Notes: generated by a model from the letters alone, not told the origin. 64,000 nt of DNA from Lacibacter sp. H407 (GCF_037892605.1 NZ_JBBKTU010000001.1:4340001-4404000); one strand, 5' to 3'; numbered from the stretch's first letter, positions 9,895-19,040 are shown. Program-made: numbers and translations.

Positions 9895-11127
9895 TTATGG
9901 ATACAACAAATATTTTTTCCGTATAGATTTGTAGGCAGATAATCCTGGCTCCCATGATGCATAAATTTCTTCTGCTGATTTGCCTGCAATGATCTGTTCT
10001 TTAAACTGAGCAGTACCGGCCAGTTTATTGATATCGCCCATTTGGTTACTCTGTGAACGATCAAAGAATTTTGCTTTATCAGGAAATGCTGCATACAATT
10101 CTTTCATCCATTGCACATTGATGCGCTTTGTTTTACGGAGTTGATTGATATCGTATGTGCGGAGATCTAACCCAAAACATTCTTTGTTCACATGCAAAGG
10201 TGTTTCTGCCATACCGGGAATACCAACGGGTGTAAATGAAAATGCATATTTGCCTTTCAACAAAGGACTACCCAACACTGTAAACGGAAAATAAGTACCA
10301 CGGCCGAGATTAATAGCAGCGCCTTCAAACAAACAGGTAGACGGATAAAGCATAACGCCTTGCTGTGTATTTAAATTCGGCGATGGTGCTACCGGCAACA
10401 CATATTCCATGTCATGATCATAGTTCGCAACTTTAATGATCTTTAGTTTGCATTTTACTTTACCGGGCAACCAACCTTCACCATTGATCATTTGTGCAAA
10501 CTCAGCGATCGTCATACCATGTGCAATAGGAATGGGAAACATACCAATGCCCGACTTGTACGTCATATCGAGTATCGGTCCATCCACCAAATAACCATTG
10601 GGGTTGGGGCGGTCGAGAATCAGCAATTCTTTGTTGTTCTCTGCACAGGCTTCCATGATATGGCTCAATACATTGATGTAGGTATAGAACCTGCAGCCCA
10701 CATCCTGTATATCAAAAATCATCAGATCTACATTTGCCAGATCTTCTTTTGTTGGCTTCCGCTTTGGACCATACAATGAAATAACAGGCACGCCTGTTGC
10801 AGGATCTTTTTCATCTTTCACTTTAACGCCAGCACTTGCATTGCCTCTGAAACCATGCTCCGGGCCAAACACTTTTACAATGTTGACGCCGAGTGAAAGC
10901 AAACTGTCAACCAAATGTTTTTTCCCAATGATCGTTGTAGGATTTGCCAACACTGCCACACGTTTTCCTTTGAGGTACGGCAGGTATTGTTGCGTTTGAT
11001 CGGCACCTGTAATGATCGGATCCGCTACAGTAACTGCCGGTTGTTGTTTTGTTTTATCACAAACACTTTGACAAAACAACAAACAACTTAAACAGGCAAG
11101 CAATACAAAAAAGGGGTTTCTTCTCAT
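9895..11127 (-). CDS. namZ: DUF1343 / NamZ-type exo-beta-N-acetylmuramidase
   Basis: The protein matches the DUF1343 family (GH171): VFGPEHGFRG, DLMIFDIQDVGCRFYTY, LILDRPNPNG, EGWLPG and PSPNLNTQQG are all in the expected order. NamZ from Tannerella forsythia is an exo-acting N-acetylmuramidase that releases MurNAc from muropeptides during peptidoglycan recycling. I chose the ATG at 11127 because it gives a signal peptide or lipoprotein-like start (MRRNPFFVLLACLSCLLFC), for 410 residues; a longer frame from 11181 would precede it. The cysteine after the hydrophobic stretch suggests possible lipidation, but the lipobox is imperfect. The 9155-9865 gene follows in the same operon. Confidence 0.9.
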   Translation of the reverse strand: MRRNPFFVLLACLSCLLFCQSVCDKTKQQPAVTVADPIITGADQTQQYLPYLKGKRVAVLANPTTIIGKKHLVDSLLSLGVNIVKVFGPEHGFRGNASAGVKVKDEKDPATGVPVISLYGPKRKPTKEDLANVDLMIFDIQDVGCRFYTYINVLSHIMEACAENNKELLILDRPNPNGYLVDGPILDMTYKSGIGMFPIPIAHGMTIAEFAQMINGEGWLPGKVKCKLKIIKVANYDHDMEYVLPVAPSPNLNTQQGVMLYPSTCLFEGAAINLGRGTYFPFTVLGSPLLKGKYAFSFTPVGIPGMAETPLHVNKECFGLDLRTYDINQLRKTKRINVQWMKELYAAFPDKAKFFDRSQSNQMGDINKLAGTAQFKEQIIAGKSAEEIYASWEPGLSAYKSIRKKYLLYP

Positions 11128-11183
11128 GAATATAAATTGTAATGCTAAACTATTTTCTTTTTTACAAACATCTGCTACCATTC

Positions 11184-11215
11184 AAAAAAAAGCCGGATCA
11201 TATACATGTGCCGGC
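11184..11215 (-). terminator. terminator of the AHSA1 gene
   Basis: On the minus strand GCCGG (11211-11215) pairs with CCGGC (11192-11196) and is followed by eight T residues. It lies 25 bases beyond the stop of the SRPBCC gene. Confidence 0.75.
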
Positions 11216-11239
11216 CTTCGATTAACAACAAAGCATCGA

Positions 11240-11665
11240 TTACAACTGCTCTGTATATTTTTTAAAGCTATCAAGTATTGCCTGCCATCCTGCCTGCTGC
11301 ATTTCAACCGGGTTTTCGTTTTCTGCATCAAAGCTCTCCACCACTTTCGTGCTGTTTCCATCTGCCGTAAAATTGATCTTCACTTTACGACCATCCTCCA
11401 ATGTATATTCAATGTATTCGTTCGCTGTTACCACATCGTAAGTACCTGTAAAATCAAACCCTATGCTGCCATCTTTTGCTTCCATGCGTGATGTAAGCGT
11501 ACCACCAACCCGCAGATCATTTTTTGCCCACGGTGTATGCCAATCGTCGGAAGCGCTGTTCCATTTAGTAATGTGTGCAGGATTGTTCCAGCTTTCCCAT
11601 ACCGTTGCTACCGGTGCGTTTATAGTTGCTTCAATTGTAATAACGGTAGTTGCCTGTGTGTTCAT
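11240..11665 (-). CDS. SRPBCC / AHSA1 domain protein
   Basis: This 141-residue protein is a stand-alone START-like (AHSA1) domain. It has the typical N-terminal strand ATINAPVATVWESW, the central NPAHITKWN and DWHTPWAKNDLRVGG, and the C-terminal helix GWQAILDSFKKYTE. Members bind hydrophobic ligands in a helix-grip cavity, and specific ligands are rarely known. I chose the ATG at 11665 because the domain begins immediately after it; the frame extends to 11770 without homologous sequence. It follows the YihY/BrkB gene by 110 bases on the same strand and ends in its own terminator. Cytoplasmic. Confidence 0.9.
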   Translation of the reverse strand: MNTQATTVITIEATINAPVATVWESWNNPAHITKWNSASDDWHTPWAKNDLRVGGTLTSRMEAKDGSIGFDFTGTYDVVTANEYIEYTLEDGRKVKINFTADGNSTKVVESFDAENENPVEMQQAGWQAILDSFKKYTEQL

Positions 11666-11775
11666 ATCATTTGTTTTAAAGGTGATCGTAATTAGATAAA
11701 ACAAATTTCGAATTATTTTTTCTTGCCTCCAATGGCTAAAAGCGACAATGTAACGGGGAGCATGCGACAAACACC

Positions 11776-12777
11776 TTATTCTTTTTCTTTCGAATCATCA
11801 ACGATTGTTCCATTTGCTTCGATCACTGTTTTTTCTTCGGGTTGCAACTCCAATGGCTTCTCCGATTCTATTTCAATTTCCTGTACCCACACAGCATAAT
11901 TGTTGGGGTAAATACGGGAACCCCTGTGCGCTGCATACACATGTGTAAACACGGCACCGAAGTATAAGATCATGGCAGAATAATAAACCCATAGCAATAA
12001 AACAATGGCCGATCCTGCAGTACCGTATGTTGTTGAAAGTTGACTTTGCCCTAAATAAAAACCGATCAGGAATTTACCCACCATAAAAAGAATAGCGGTG
12101 GTAAATGCACCTGCACGTACATGCTTCCACTCGATCTTTGCATCGGGCAATACTTTAAAGATCATTCCAAACAGTAAGGATGTAATTCCAAAGGTGAGTA
12201 CAAGATTAAATACATACACCATGATCACAGTAATTTCAGGAAACACAACTGTAAGCCTGTTCAATAACAGATCCATTAAGCCGTTTATTACAAGCGATAC
12301 AAGCAGAATAAAACCGAGACCCACCACCAGTGAAAAAGAAAGCAACCTGTTTACCAACAACCGCAGATAGCCTTTCCCTTTATATGGTTTTGCTTTCAAC
12401 TTCCATATCTGGTTGATGGAATCCTGAATTTCACTGAACACACTGGTAGCACCTACAAGCAATGTTACAAACCCGATGATGGTTGCAAACTTACTTTCGT
12501 ATGAAAGTGCTGCATTCCGAATGGTTTGTTGAATTTGTATGGCCGCTTCCGTTCCAACAAAACCGGATATCTGGTTATATAATGTGCCTTCAATGGCTTC
12601 TCTTCCCCAAAAAATATCACTCACTGAAATAATGATGATGAGCATGGCAGGTAATGAAAAAATAGTATAGAACGCCAACGCTGCACTCAGTTTCAATACC
12701 CTGTTATCAATAAAATCGGAAAAAGATTGTTTGATGATCGACCACATAGTTGAAAAAAATGATTTGATGTATTTCAT
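11776..12777 (-). CDS. YihY/BrkB family inner membrane protein
   Basis: This 333-residue protein matches the YihY/virulence factor BrkB family, with several hydrophobic helices and conserved stretches such as LKLSAALAFYTIFSLPAMLIII near the start, LVGATSVFSEIQDSINQIW and GSAIVLLLWVYYSAMILYFGA. The family sits in the inner membrane; its members were once called RNase BN, wrongly, and their transport substrate is unclear. I chose the ATG at 12777 because the conserved N-terminus begins there. The last 35 or so residues form an acidic cytoplasmic tail (rich in Glu) absent from the core family. Confidence 0.92.
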   Translation of the reverse strand: MKYIKSFFSTMWSIIKQSFSDFIDNRVLKLSAALAFYTIFSLPAMLIIIISVSDIFWGREAIEGTLYNQISGFVGTEAAIQIQQTIRNAALSYESKFATIIGFVTLLVGATSVFSEIQDSINQIWKLKAKPYKGKGYLRLLVNRLLSFSLVVGLGFILLVSLVINGLMDLLLNRLTVVFPEITVIMVYVFNLVLTFGITSLLFGMIFKVLPDAKIEWKHVRAGAFTTAILFMVGKFLIGFYLGQSQLSTTYGTAGSAIVLLLWVYYSAMILYFGAVFTHVYAAHRGSRIYPNNYAVWVQEIEIESEKPLELQPEEKTVIEANGTIVDDSKEKE

Positions 12778-12994
12778 TACACAAGTGTATGTTTCAGTAA
12801 ATAGGTTTTTTTTATTACACGCTACTTGCTGATTGTCTTCTAAAGGTAGTTGATCGATAAGCAAAACAAAGTACTGGTTTGTTTTATCTACCGATCTTTA
12901 GAGCAACTCCTGCAATTGACTGCAACAAAAGAGCCAGTTTATCAATCAAAGGTTGTACCGCCAGATAAAACAGCTCTTCGCATTCCGAAATAAT

Positions 12995-13002
12995 TACCTT
13001 CG
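12995..13002 (+). promoter_or_regulatory. -7 promoter box of the PhnA-like gene
   Basis: TACCTTCG is one base from TAnnTTTG and lies 23 bases before the ATG at 13026, a spacing that would give a very short leader. A clear -33 element is missing. Confidence 0.35.
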
Positions 13003-13025
13003 CCGCCATAAATAAACCCAAAACG

Positions 13026-13610
13026 ATGAAACTGGACGATCTACTCCGGCAGCGCAGCAACAATACCTGTGAATTATGTAAATCAGAAACAAATGTAGCG
13101 TTGTACGAAGTGCCGCCGCAGGATCAATCGAATGCAGACAATACGATCCTCATCTGCAGCAAATGCCTTGCACAAATTGAAAAAAGAGAAGAGCTGAACA
13201 GCGCACATTGGAATTGCTTAACAGAAGCTATGTGGAGTGAAGTACCGGGTGTGCAGGTGGTGGCATGGCGGATACTCAACCGTTTACGAAACGAAAGCTG
13301 GGCCGCCGATAACCTGGATATGATGTATCTCGATGACGAACGACTTGCATGGGCCAAAGCTACTGGCGATCATGAAAATGATGGCAGTGTTGATCTGCAT
13401 AAAGATTGCAACGGTGCTCAATTGCAAACCGGCGATTCAGTGGTGCTGATCAAATCACTGGATGTAAAAGGCTCCACACTCAATGCAAAGATGGGAACCG
13501 TAGTAAAGAATATTCGCCTGGTGGAAGAGAATACAGAACAGATCGAAGGAAAAATAGAAGGACAAACGATTGTGATACTGACGAAGTATGTAAGAAAGCA
13601 TGAAAAATAA
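13026..13610 (+). CDS. PhnA-type zinc ribbon protein (YjdM-like)
   Basis: The N-terminus is a zinc ribbon with four ligands, CELC (Cys15, Cys18) and CSKC (Cys44, Cys47). The C-terminal 70 residues form the PhnA SH3-like beta domain, with DCNGAQLQTGDSVVLIKSLDVKGS and MGTVVKNIRL. The family is named from the phosphonate gene region of E. coli, but its members are not shown to act on phosphonates. At 194 residues this form is longer than the usual 110, with an inserted helical linker between ribbon and SH3-like part. It stands alone and ends in a bidirectional terminator. Confidence 0.93.
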   Translation: MKLDDLLRQRSNNTCELCKSETNVALYEVPPQDQSNADNTILICSKCLAQIEKREELNSAHWNCLTEAMWSEVPGVQVVAWRILNRLRNESWAADNLDMMYLDDERLAWAKATGDHENDGSVDLHKDCNGAQLQTGDSVVLIKSLDVKGSTLNAKMGTVVKNIRLVEENTEQIEGKIEGQTIVILTKYVRKHEK

Positions 13611-13629
13611 TCGTTACGGAACGAATACG

Positions 13630-13663
13630 AAAAATCCTCTTGCACATCATCAAGAGGATTTTT
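13630..13663. terminator. bidirectional terminator between convergent genes
   Basis: AAAAATCCTCTTG (13630-13642) pairs perfectly with CAAGAGGATTTTT (13651-13663) with an 8-base loop. A/T runs on both sides let it serve the PhnA-like gene on the plus strand and the lipoprotein gene on the minus strand. Confidence 0.9.
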
Positions 13664-13677
13664 CGAGTAAAGATAAT

Positions 13678-14289
13678 TTATGGCAATTTCACATGCTTAA
13701 AGGAACCACTAATTGTTAAATCACATTGATTGAGCGGATCAATTGGCGCTCCTACCGATCTCACAGTGGGATCATTGATAAGATTCTTTGCCTTGATTTC
13801 ATACAGCCCACTGATGAGTTTCCGTTTTGCATCGTATGCAGTAACAATCAACTTTCCTTCAAACACTACACCAAATCTTGAATCGGTGATGCTCGACCAT
13901 GCATCGCCACTCGAGTTTCTTACTGCATAAACATATCTCGCATGTAAGGATGTAGCAGTTGCCTGATCGAACGTAAACGTGTTGACCAATCCTGTTTCAA
14001 GATGAGATGCATTAATGGTGAGCAACAATGCATCGCCTGTGCTGTTATCTGCCGATGGAGTTGCATCAAAAAAGAAAAAAAGCTGACCGGCTTCCACACC
14101 CGCATTTACTTTCAATTGAGCCGTATTCATGTATAGTGCTTCCTTCACCAGATTACCCTGATTGCTCAATACGATGGTACGTGCCAGGCTTGATTCAGCA
14201 ACAGGACCAGGTATTTCTTCAACAGGCTTACGACAGGAAGAGGCGGCAATTAAACACAGTAATGCAAGAAAGAGAACAACTCGGTTCAT
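13678..14289 (-). CDS. putative lipoprotein, 203 aa, unknown function
   Basis: The N-terminus is a lipoprotein signal (hydrophobic stretch then AASSC, Cys19), so the product should be lipid-anchored in the envelope. The mature part is beta-strand-rich with acidic and serine/threonine-rich stretches and no motif I recognise. The end (NQCDLTISGSFKHVKLP) looks like a terminal beta strand. It lies 144 bases beyond the end of the gene at 14434-14718, with a terminator between them, so it is likely its own unit. Confidence 0.8.
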   Translation of the reverse strand: MNRVVLFLALLCLIAASSCRKPVEEIPGPVAESSLARTIVLSNQGNLVKEALYMNTAQLKVNAGVEAGQLFFFFDATPSADNSTGDALLLTINASHLETGLVNTFTFDQATATSLHARYVYAVRNSSGDAWSSITDSRFGVVFEGKLIVTAYDAKRKLISGLYEIKAKNLINDPTVRSVGAPIDPLNQCDLTISGSFKHVKLP

Positions 14290-14305
14290 GATGAGAAGGT
14301 TTTAC

Positions 14306-14329
14306 AAAAAAGCCTGTAAACTACAGGCT
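14306..14329 (-). terminator. terminator of the 94-aa gene
   Basis: AGCCTGTA (14311-14318) pairs with TACAGGCT (14322-14329) around a 3-base loop. Read on the minus strand it is followed by six T residues. It lies about 105 bases beyond the stop at 14434. Confidence 0.75.
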
Positions 14330-14433
14330 GATGAATTGTAAAACTAATGGACTCGCTCGCTTTATGAACCACATAAACATGTGAATCTGCAAGCTTTCAT
14401 TGATTATAACGAAGCTGTTCGGTAAACGAAAGA

Positions 14434-14718
14434 TCAGAGCAGTGCTTTCACAATGATCTCCCACTCTTCCTGCAATGATACTGAAGGTCTGGTTTTACCT
14501 GCCCGGCGATACCAGTATTCAGCATTAGCAATATCACCTTCTTTGCGATGCAGATAGCCATGCACCCAACAGGCAGTTTCGTCGTGCAGATGATCGATCA
14601 TGGAATGTGCTTCATGCCAATCGCCTTTTGCATCATACCACAATGCATTGAGATAAACAGTTAGTTTTTGTGGTGGTTTGTTTTCAGAAACACTTTGTAC
14701 AAATAATTGGAATTGCAT
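14434..14718 (-). CDS. conserved small protein, TPR-like, 94 aa
   Basis: A short cytoplasmic protein with helical pairs resembling a degenerate tetratricopeptide repeat (DWHEAHSMIDHL, then VHGYLHRKEGDIANAEYWYRRAG). It lacks a signal peptide. I believe similar small proteins occur in Bacteroidota, but no function is known to me. It follows the NdpA-like gene (stop at 14777) by 58 bases on the same strand, so the two may share a transcript. Confidence 0.75.
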   Translation of the reverse strand: MQFQLFVQSVSENKPPQKLTVYLNALWYDAKGDWHEAHSMIDHLHDETACWVHGYLHRKEGDIANAEYWYRRAGKTRPSVSLQEEWEIIVKALL

Positions 14719-14776
14719 GCGATTGTTTTATTGTTGTAAACCTACACAAAACAGACTTGTCGGCAACTGATGGCGG

Positions 14777-15820
14777 TTAGCTTTCTTCATCAAAATAGAT
14801 CTTGTAATATTTTTTTCCTGTCCGTTCATCATATCCTTGTTCAATTAAACTTTTATCGCCATGAATATAGATATGGAAATTCCTGTCGAGCTTCAGAACA
14901 CTTTTAAACACCCGTGCCTGCTTCTTAACCGCATTTGGTGAAATTGTAAAATCTGTTGCAATATCCAGTTCTTTTTCACGGATATATCCATCCTTGAATT
15001 TGTTGAATGAGTCAATCACGGTATCATGACCAAATACTTCGGTTGCAAAATCAGTTTCATTGAACTGCTCCTGCGATTTAAAATAATCTACTGAACGATT
15101 CAGGTAATCAGCCTGATCGGCCCTGCTCACCTGAAAATCTTCTTTCATCGCATCTGTGATATACTGCTTTGTGAGTGTAAGAAAATTTTGGGTAGTATGA
15201 TAACTATCGGATGCAGGACGCAAACCCAAAAAATCATGCAACCAGTACCGTGCTTCATTTGATTTATTGGTGTGATCGATTGACAGTACCCGAAAGCCCT
15301 CTTCCACTGCATCGTTCAATATCAACGCACCCTTGTCGAGTTTGTGAATATTGATGCCCTCTTCCACTTCAAGATCAAACAACTGTTGTTGCTGTTGTAC
15401 ACGAATGAATTTTTCTTTTGTTTCTGATTTGAACAGGCCTACCGCATCAAGATTCTGATTTTCAAAAATGATGTCTTTGAAATACACCACATAAAATTCA
15501 CCTTTCTTGATCAGTGGATGTGCAGAACGATCGAACAGATAGTTGGCTAACTCAACAGATGAATGATGAAAATCATTTCCATCCGCAAACATCTGCTGTA
15601 AAATCGTGTAACAGGTATTGTATTGCAGATTGGATGGATGGGTGAATTGTTCAAAGCCATGAACTTTGGTAAACGGTTGTACAAAATAATCATTCAATAC
15701 AGTCTTCAGCTCTTCATTCAATTCCAATGAACGATTGGATAATTGCGGTGCGGTTTCGTTAACCTTGTTGCCTACGAGATGAATTGATAACTGTTCAATG
15801 CTGGCCTGGCTGATATTCAT
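14777..15820 (-). CDS. nucleoid-associated protein, NdpA/YejK family
   Basis: The 347-residue product fits the 37-kDa nucleoid-associated protein family. It has the N-terminal IHLVGNK segment, the central EFYVVYFKDIIFENQNLDAVGLFKSE, and the C-terminal RNFHIYIHGDKSLIEQGYDE with KKYYKIYFDEE. Family members bind the nucleoid; their exact function is not settled. I chose the ATG at 15820 because the conserved N-terminus starts after it; the frame is open to 15925 but upstream sequence is not family-like. Cytoplasmic, likely the first gene of a pair with 14434-14718. Confidence 0.88.
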   Translation of the reverse strand: MNISQASIEQLSIHLVGNKVNETAPQLSNRSLELNEELKTVLNDYFVQPFTKVHGFEQFTHPSNLQYNTCYTILQQMFADGNDFHHSSVELANYLFDRSAHPLIKKGEFYVVYFKDIIFENQNLDAVGLFKSETKEKFIRVQQQQQLFDLEVEEGINIHKLDKGALILNDAVEEGFRVLSIDHTNKSNEARYWLHDFLGLRPASDSYHTTQNFLTLTKQYITDAMKEDFQVSRADQADYLNRSVDYFKSQEQFNETDFATEVFGHDTVIDSFNKFKDGYIREKELDIATDFTISPNAVKKQARVFKSVLKLDRNFHIYIHGDKSLIEQGYDERTGKKYYKIYFDEES

Positions 15821-16042
15821 TCCATTCTGTTTTCGTGTAGTTGCCCGATATGGGGGCCGAAAATAAAATAATAAATGAATTGGAGCGAATAAAGAATTGA
15901 ATGCAGCTAAGCGGCCCACAAACATGAACCGCCGCTGCCATTCGTTTCAATGGAAATTTAAACTTTCTTTTTGGAAATAGCATCAAACTTTTTGGAAAAA
16001 CTATTTTCAGATGAAAAAGATGCGTTGCACCCCTGCTCCTCA

Positions 16043-17749
16043 TTACCACTTGGCCGCTTTGAATACTTCTCTCCCATCCACCACCGTCAGCAATACGTTT
16101 GTTTGATGGATGGCTGCAGTAGGAATGCTGAAAAGATCCTGCGAAAGCACTACAAAATCGGCCAGATAACCGGGTAGCAATTTACCTTTATCCGTTTCTT
16201 CAAACGATGAATAAGCACCGGCATTTGTATAGGCCAGCAGAGCTTCCTTCATGCCAATACGTTGTTGCGGAATCCAGCCACCTGTTGGTAATCCATCCGT
16301 TGTTTGGCGGTTCGCAGCTACATGTAAACCATGGATGGGATTGAGATCAATGCAAGCGGGCCAATCACTGCCAAACACCAATGTTGCCTTCGACTGCAAC
16401 ATCGATTGCCAGGCAAAGGAAAAAGGCAAGCGTTGTTCACCCACTGCTTTTGCCCAAACAGCAATGGTTGCAGGATCGGCATGGATGGGTTGCATCGAAG
16501 GCAACACATTTAGTTGTAGAAATCGTTGTACATCTTCCGGTTTACATTGTTCGATATGCTCCACCCGATGCCTGGTGCCTGTAGAATTATTTTGTTTTTG
16601 TGCTGCTTCGTATGCATTCAGAGCTTCATGTACAGAACGATCGCCAATAGCATGTGTATAGATGCGAAAACCAGCTTTATCAAAAGCGCTTACTAATAAC
16701 CGGTATGTTTCAAGCGGGAGCGCAAATGTTCCGTTTTTTGTTTTTCCGTCTTCGCCTGCATCACTGTAATCATCCATCATTACAGCAGTGTGCGATTCAA
16801 TTACACCATCGAGCATAAACTTAATGGCATCGGCTGTAAGCATGCGATTGCCTTTGAATTTATTTTTCAGTTGAACGTATTGAGCAATGTCTTCGGGCTT
16901 TGTGTTTTTATTGGCACTGAATGCTGCTGCATAGCGAAGTGTTAGTTCGCCTTTCGTGTACAATTCATTATACAATTCAAACTCATCAATACTACCACTT
17001 GCATTCTGCACACTGGTAATGCCAAGCGATGCAGCGTACTGTAATCCTTTTTTAATGGCTGCTAACTTTTCTTCCCTTGTTATTGGCGGAATAAATTTGG
17101 CAACCAGTTGCATCGCTCCTTCACTCAATGCACCGGTGGGTTCGCCCTTCGCATCTTTTACAATAGAACCAAAGCCCGTATAACTTGTTTCCTTAGTAAT
17201 ACCTGCGAGTTGCAATGCTTTTGAATTCACCCATGCGCTATGTCCGTCGTATGCACGTATATAAACGGGACGATCGCTGATCACTGCATCCAGCATTTCC
17301 TTTGTTGGCATGCCGCCCGGAAAAATCGTGTATTGCCATCCCAAACCGGTGATCCATTTGGCCGATGGATTCTTTTTGGCATATTTCACTACTTCTGCAA
17401 CGGCCTCCTCTGGTGTTTTACTTTGGTTGAGATCAACTGTACTCAATCCCAATGAACCCGATAGAAAATGAATATGCGCATCGTTGAAACCGGGTATTAC
17501 TAATTTTCCGTTCAACTGGTATTGTTTTGTTGAACTGCCGATCATGGCTTTGATGTCTACTGTTGTACCGATCGCTACAATTCTATTCTTACGCACAGCC
17601 ATTGCTTCTGCAAAAGGTTGTTGTTCATTCCCGGTAAAGATGCGGCCGTTGAGTACTACCAGATCAACAGCATCTGCTGTTGACCGATCTTGTTTGAATG
17701 ATAAGAAAGCAATGGTTGTGATACTTAACAGCAGAATGATTCGCAGCAT
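16043..17749 (-). CDS. secreted amidohydrolase (YtcJ-like, amidohydrolase 3)
   Basis: This 568-residue protein starts with a hydrophobic export signal (MLRIILLLSITTIAFLSF) and carries an amidohydrolase-3 TIM barrel. Visible metal-site and family motifs include PGFNDAHIHF (about residue 86), THAIGDRSVHEALN, RHRVEHIEQ, SMQPIHAD and GSDWPACIDLNP (about 461). The family hydrolyses amide or related bonds using a bound metal, but the substrate is unknown. The next gene upstream on the same strand ends at 18138, 388 bases away, so this is likely a single-gene unit. Confidence 0.92.
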   Translation of the reverse strand: MLRIILLLSITTIAFLSFKQDRSTADAVDLVVLNGRIFTGNEQQPFAEAMAVRKNRIVAIGTTVDIKAMIGSSTKQYQLNGKLVIPGFNDAHIHFLSGSLGLSTVDLNQSKTPEEAVAEVVKYAKKNPSAKWITGLGWQYTIFPGGMPTKEMLDAVISDRPVYIRAYDGHSAWVNSKALQLAGITKETSYTGFGSIVKDAKGEPTGALSEGAMQLVAKFIPPITREEKLAAIKKGLQYAASLGITSVQNASGSIDEFELYNELYTKGELTLRYAAAFSANKNTKPEDIAQYVQLKNKFKGNRMLTADAIKFMLDGVIESHTAVMMDDYSDAGEDGKTKNGTFALPLETYRLLVSAFDKAGFRIYTHAIGDRSVHEALNAYEAAQKQNNSTGTRHRVEHIEQCKPEDVQRFLQLNVLPSMQPIHADPATIAVWAKAVGEQRLPFSFAWQSMLQSKATLVFGSDWPACIDLNPIHGLHVAANRQTTDGLPTGGWIPQQRIGMKEALLAYTNAGAYSSFEETDKGKLLPGYLADFVVLSQDLFSIPTAAIHQTNVLLTVVDGREVFKAAKW

Positions 17750-18137
17750 AGACCGATTTTAATTTCCAATAAAGAATAAAAGCCGGCAATGATGAATATG
17801 TATTGCCGTTGCTTTTGGTTTCAATGGAAATGTAAAACTTTCTTTTGGGAACCGAAGAGAATCCTGAAAAAAATAAAACCTCACCCTCCTCCCTCTCCGA
17901 AAGAGAGGGAGCGGTGCTACATCTTCTTAATCTTCTTTATTTACTTCCACTTCAACAACAAACAGTAGATCAGCAATTTTTCGGAGAGTCTCTACTTTTC
18001 ATCTTTTTAAGCTGTCAACTTTCAACAATTGCTTCTTTAATATTTCCCCTTACATCAACCTGCTGCCTTTCACTTCTTCATTTCCAATTTTTTATTTTGC
18101 ATTTTTCATTCGTCATTTATCGCTCACAGCTTCCCTT
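17750..18137. other. 388-base gene-free spacer with a hairpin repeat
   Basis: No convincing gene lies here. The stretch holds the hairpin repeat at 17879-17911 and a pyrimidine-rich, low-complexity part at about 17985-18125. A 151-residue open frame crosses it on the plus strand, but it has low-complexity composition and runs into the antisense of a real gene. Confidence 0.6.
17879..17911 (-). repeat. CTCCCTCTC hairpin repeat, possible terminator
   Basis: CTCCCTCTC (17889-17897) pairs perfectly with GAGAGGGAG (17903-17911) across CGAAA. On the minus strand it continues as GAGGGTGAGG and then a T-rich run. The form 'CCCTCTC hairpin plus GGGTGAGG' looks like the short dispersed hairpin seen in many Bacteroidota genomes (recollection, not searched). 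It could end transcription of the gene at 18138-19040. Confidence 0.55.
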
Positions 18138-19040
18138 TCACCTCTTCATATCCCGTTCCCAATTACGAACCATATCAGCAACAGGTTTAGCGCCAGCGCT
18201 ATCAAGGAACAACAGCAATTTTTCATTCGTCAGCGAAGTTTGTTGCTGCTGCAATGCTTTCCACAACCTCGTCACCAACTCTTTTCCACCTTTTTCATAA
18301 ATATCCCCTGCAGATTTATGCCAGCGACATTGGTACCAACCATAATTCTTTGCATGATATTTTCCGATCTCTTCATATCGCTCCTCTACATCCTGCAAAG
18401 CGGTGAATTTGTATTCTTTTGTACCACCTGCAATTACCATATTGGGAAATACAGTTAGTGCGGGCAGTTGCTCCGGTTCATTTTCTGCGATGTATGTATG
18501 CAATAAAATATTACAGAACAATTCTCCCATCCAGTTGCGATGCATTTTCAATCCACCCTGTTGGTGAAATGCATGACCCAATTCATGCAATGCCAGCAGA
18601 TCAAAAAAAGCTTCCATGCTCAATTCACCTTTACTGTTGCGATAGGTTGTTTCAATTTGCTTTCGCAAGTCAGCAGGCAATTGCTCCAATGGCGGAATAA
18701 AACTTTTCCAAAACGGATTATCTTCTGCCGCTACAATCAACGTTTGCTGATTGGTATAATGCGGCATGCCGTACACCGGAAAATCAGTATAACTATTCCA
18801 GTCGGCTGCGGTAAGTACCAGCAATGTAACTGTTGGACGAAACTGCACTAATTGCTCATGAAAATTGATGGCTTTTTCCAATCGACGTGTAATAAAAGTT
18901 GCCCGTTGTTCATGTCCGGCACTATGATACACACGAATGCTTTTACTTTCCAATGCAGTTAGTTTGTCGAAGTTCTGTGCCTTTGTTGTTTGTGTTACCA
19001 ATAGCAGAAATAACATGGAAAGATGAACCTTGATTTGCAT
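18138..19040 (-). CDS. secreted protein with HExxH zinc-peptidase-like motif
   Basis: The 300-residue product has a signal peptide (MQIKVHLSMLFLLLVTQTTKA) and the motif ALHELGHAFH (His152, Glu153, His156), the core of many zinc metallopeptidases. A helix with NWMGELFCNILLHTYIAENEP follows, which could supply the third ligand at Glu164 or later. I do not recognise the family, and overall size and spacing suggest a small gluzincin-like or lysostaphin-unrelated group. The start at 19040 gives the signal peptide; the frame is open to 19061. It is probably periplasmic. Confidence 0.78.
   Translation of the reverse strand: MQIKVHLSMLFLLLVTQTTKAQNFDKLTALESKSIRVYHSAGHEQRATFITRRLEKAINFHEQLVQFRPTVTLLVLTAADWNSYTDFPVYGMPHYTNQQTLIVAAEDNPFWKSFIPPLEQLPADLRKQIETTYRNSKGELSMEAFFDLLALHELGHAFHQQGGLKMHRNWMGELFCNILLHTYIAENEPEQLPALTVFPNMVIAGGTKEYKFTALQDVEERYEEIGKYHAKNYGWYQCRWHKSAGDIYEKGGKELVTRLWKALQQQQTSLTNEKLLLFLDSAGAKPVADMVRNWERDMKR

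Noticed and set aside
17845-18300. A 151-residue plus-strand open frame
   Set aside because: Low-complexity, phenylalanine- and leucine-rich composition; it crosses the hairpin repeat and the antisense of the HExxH gene.
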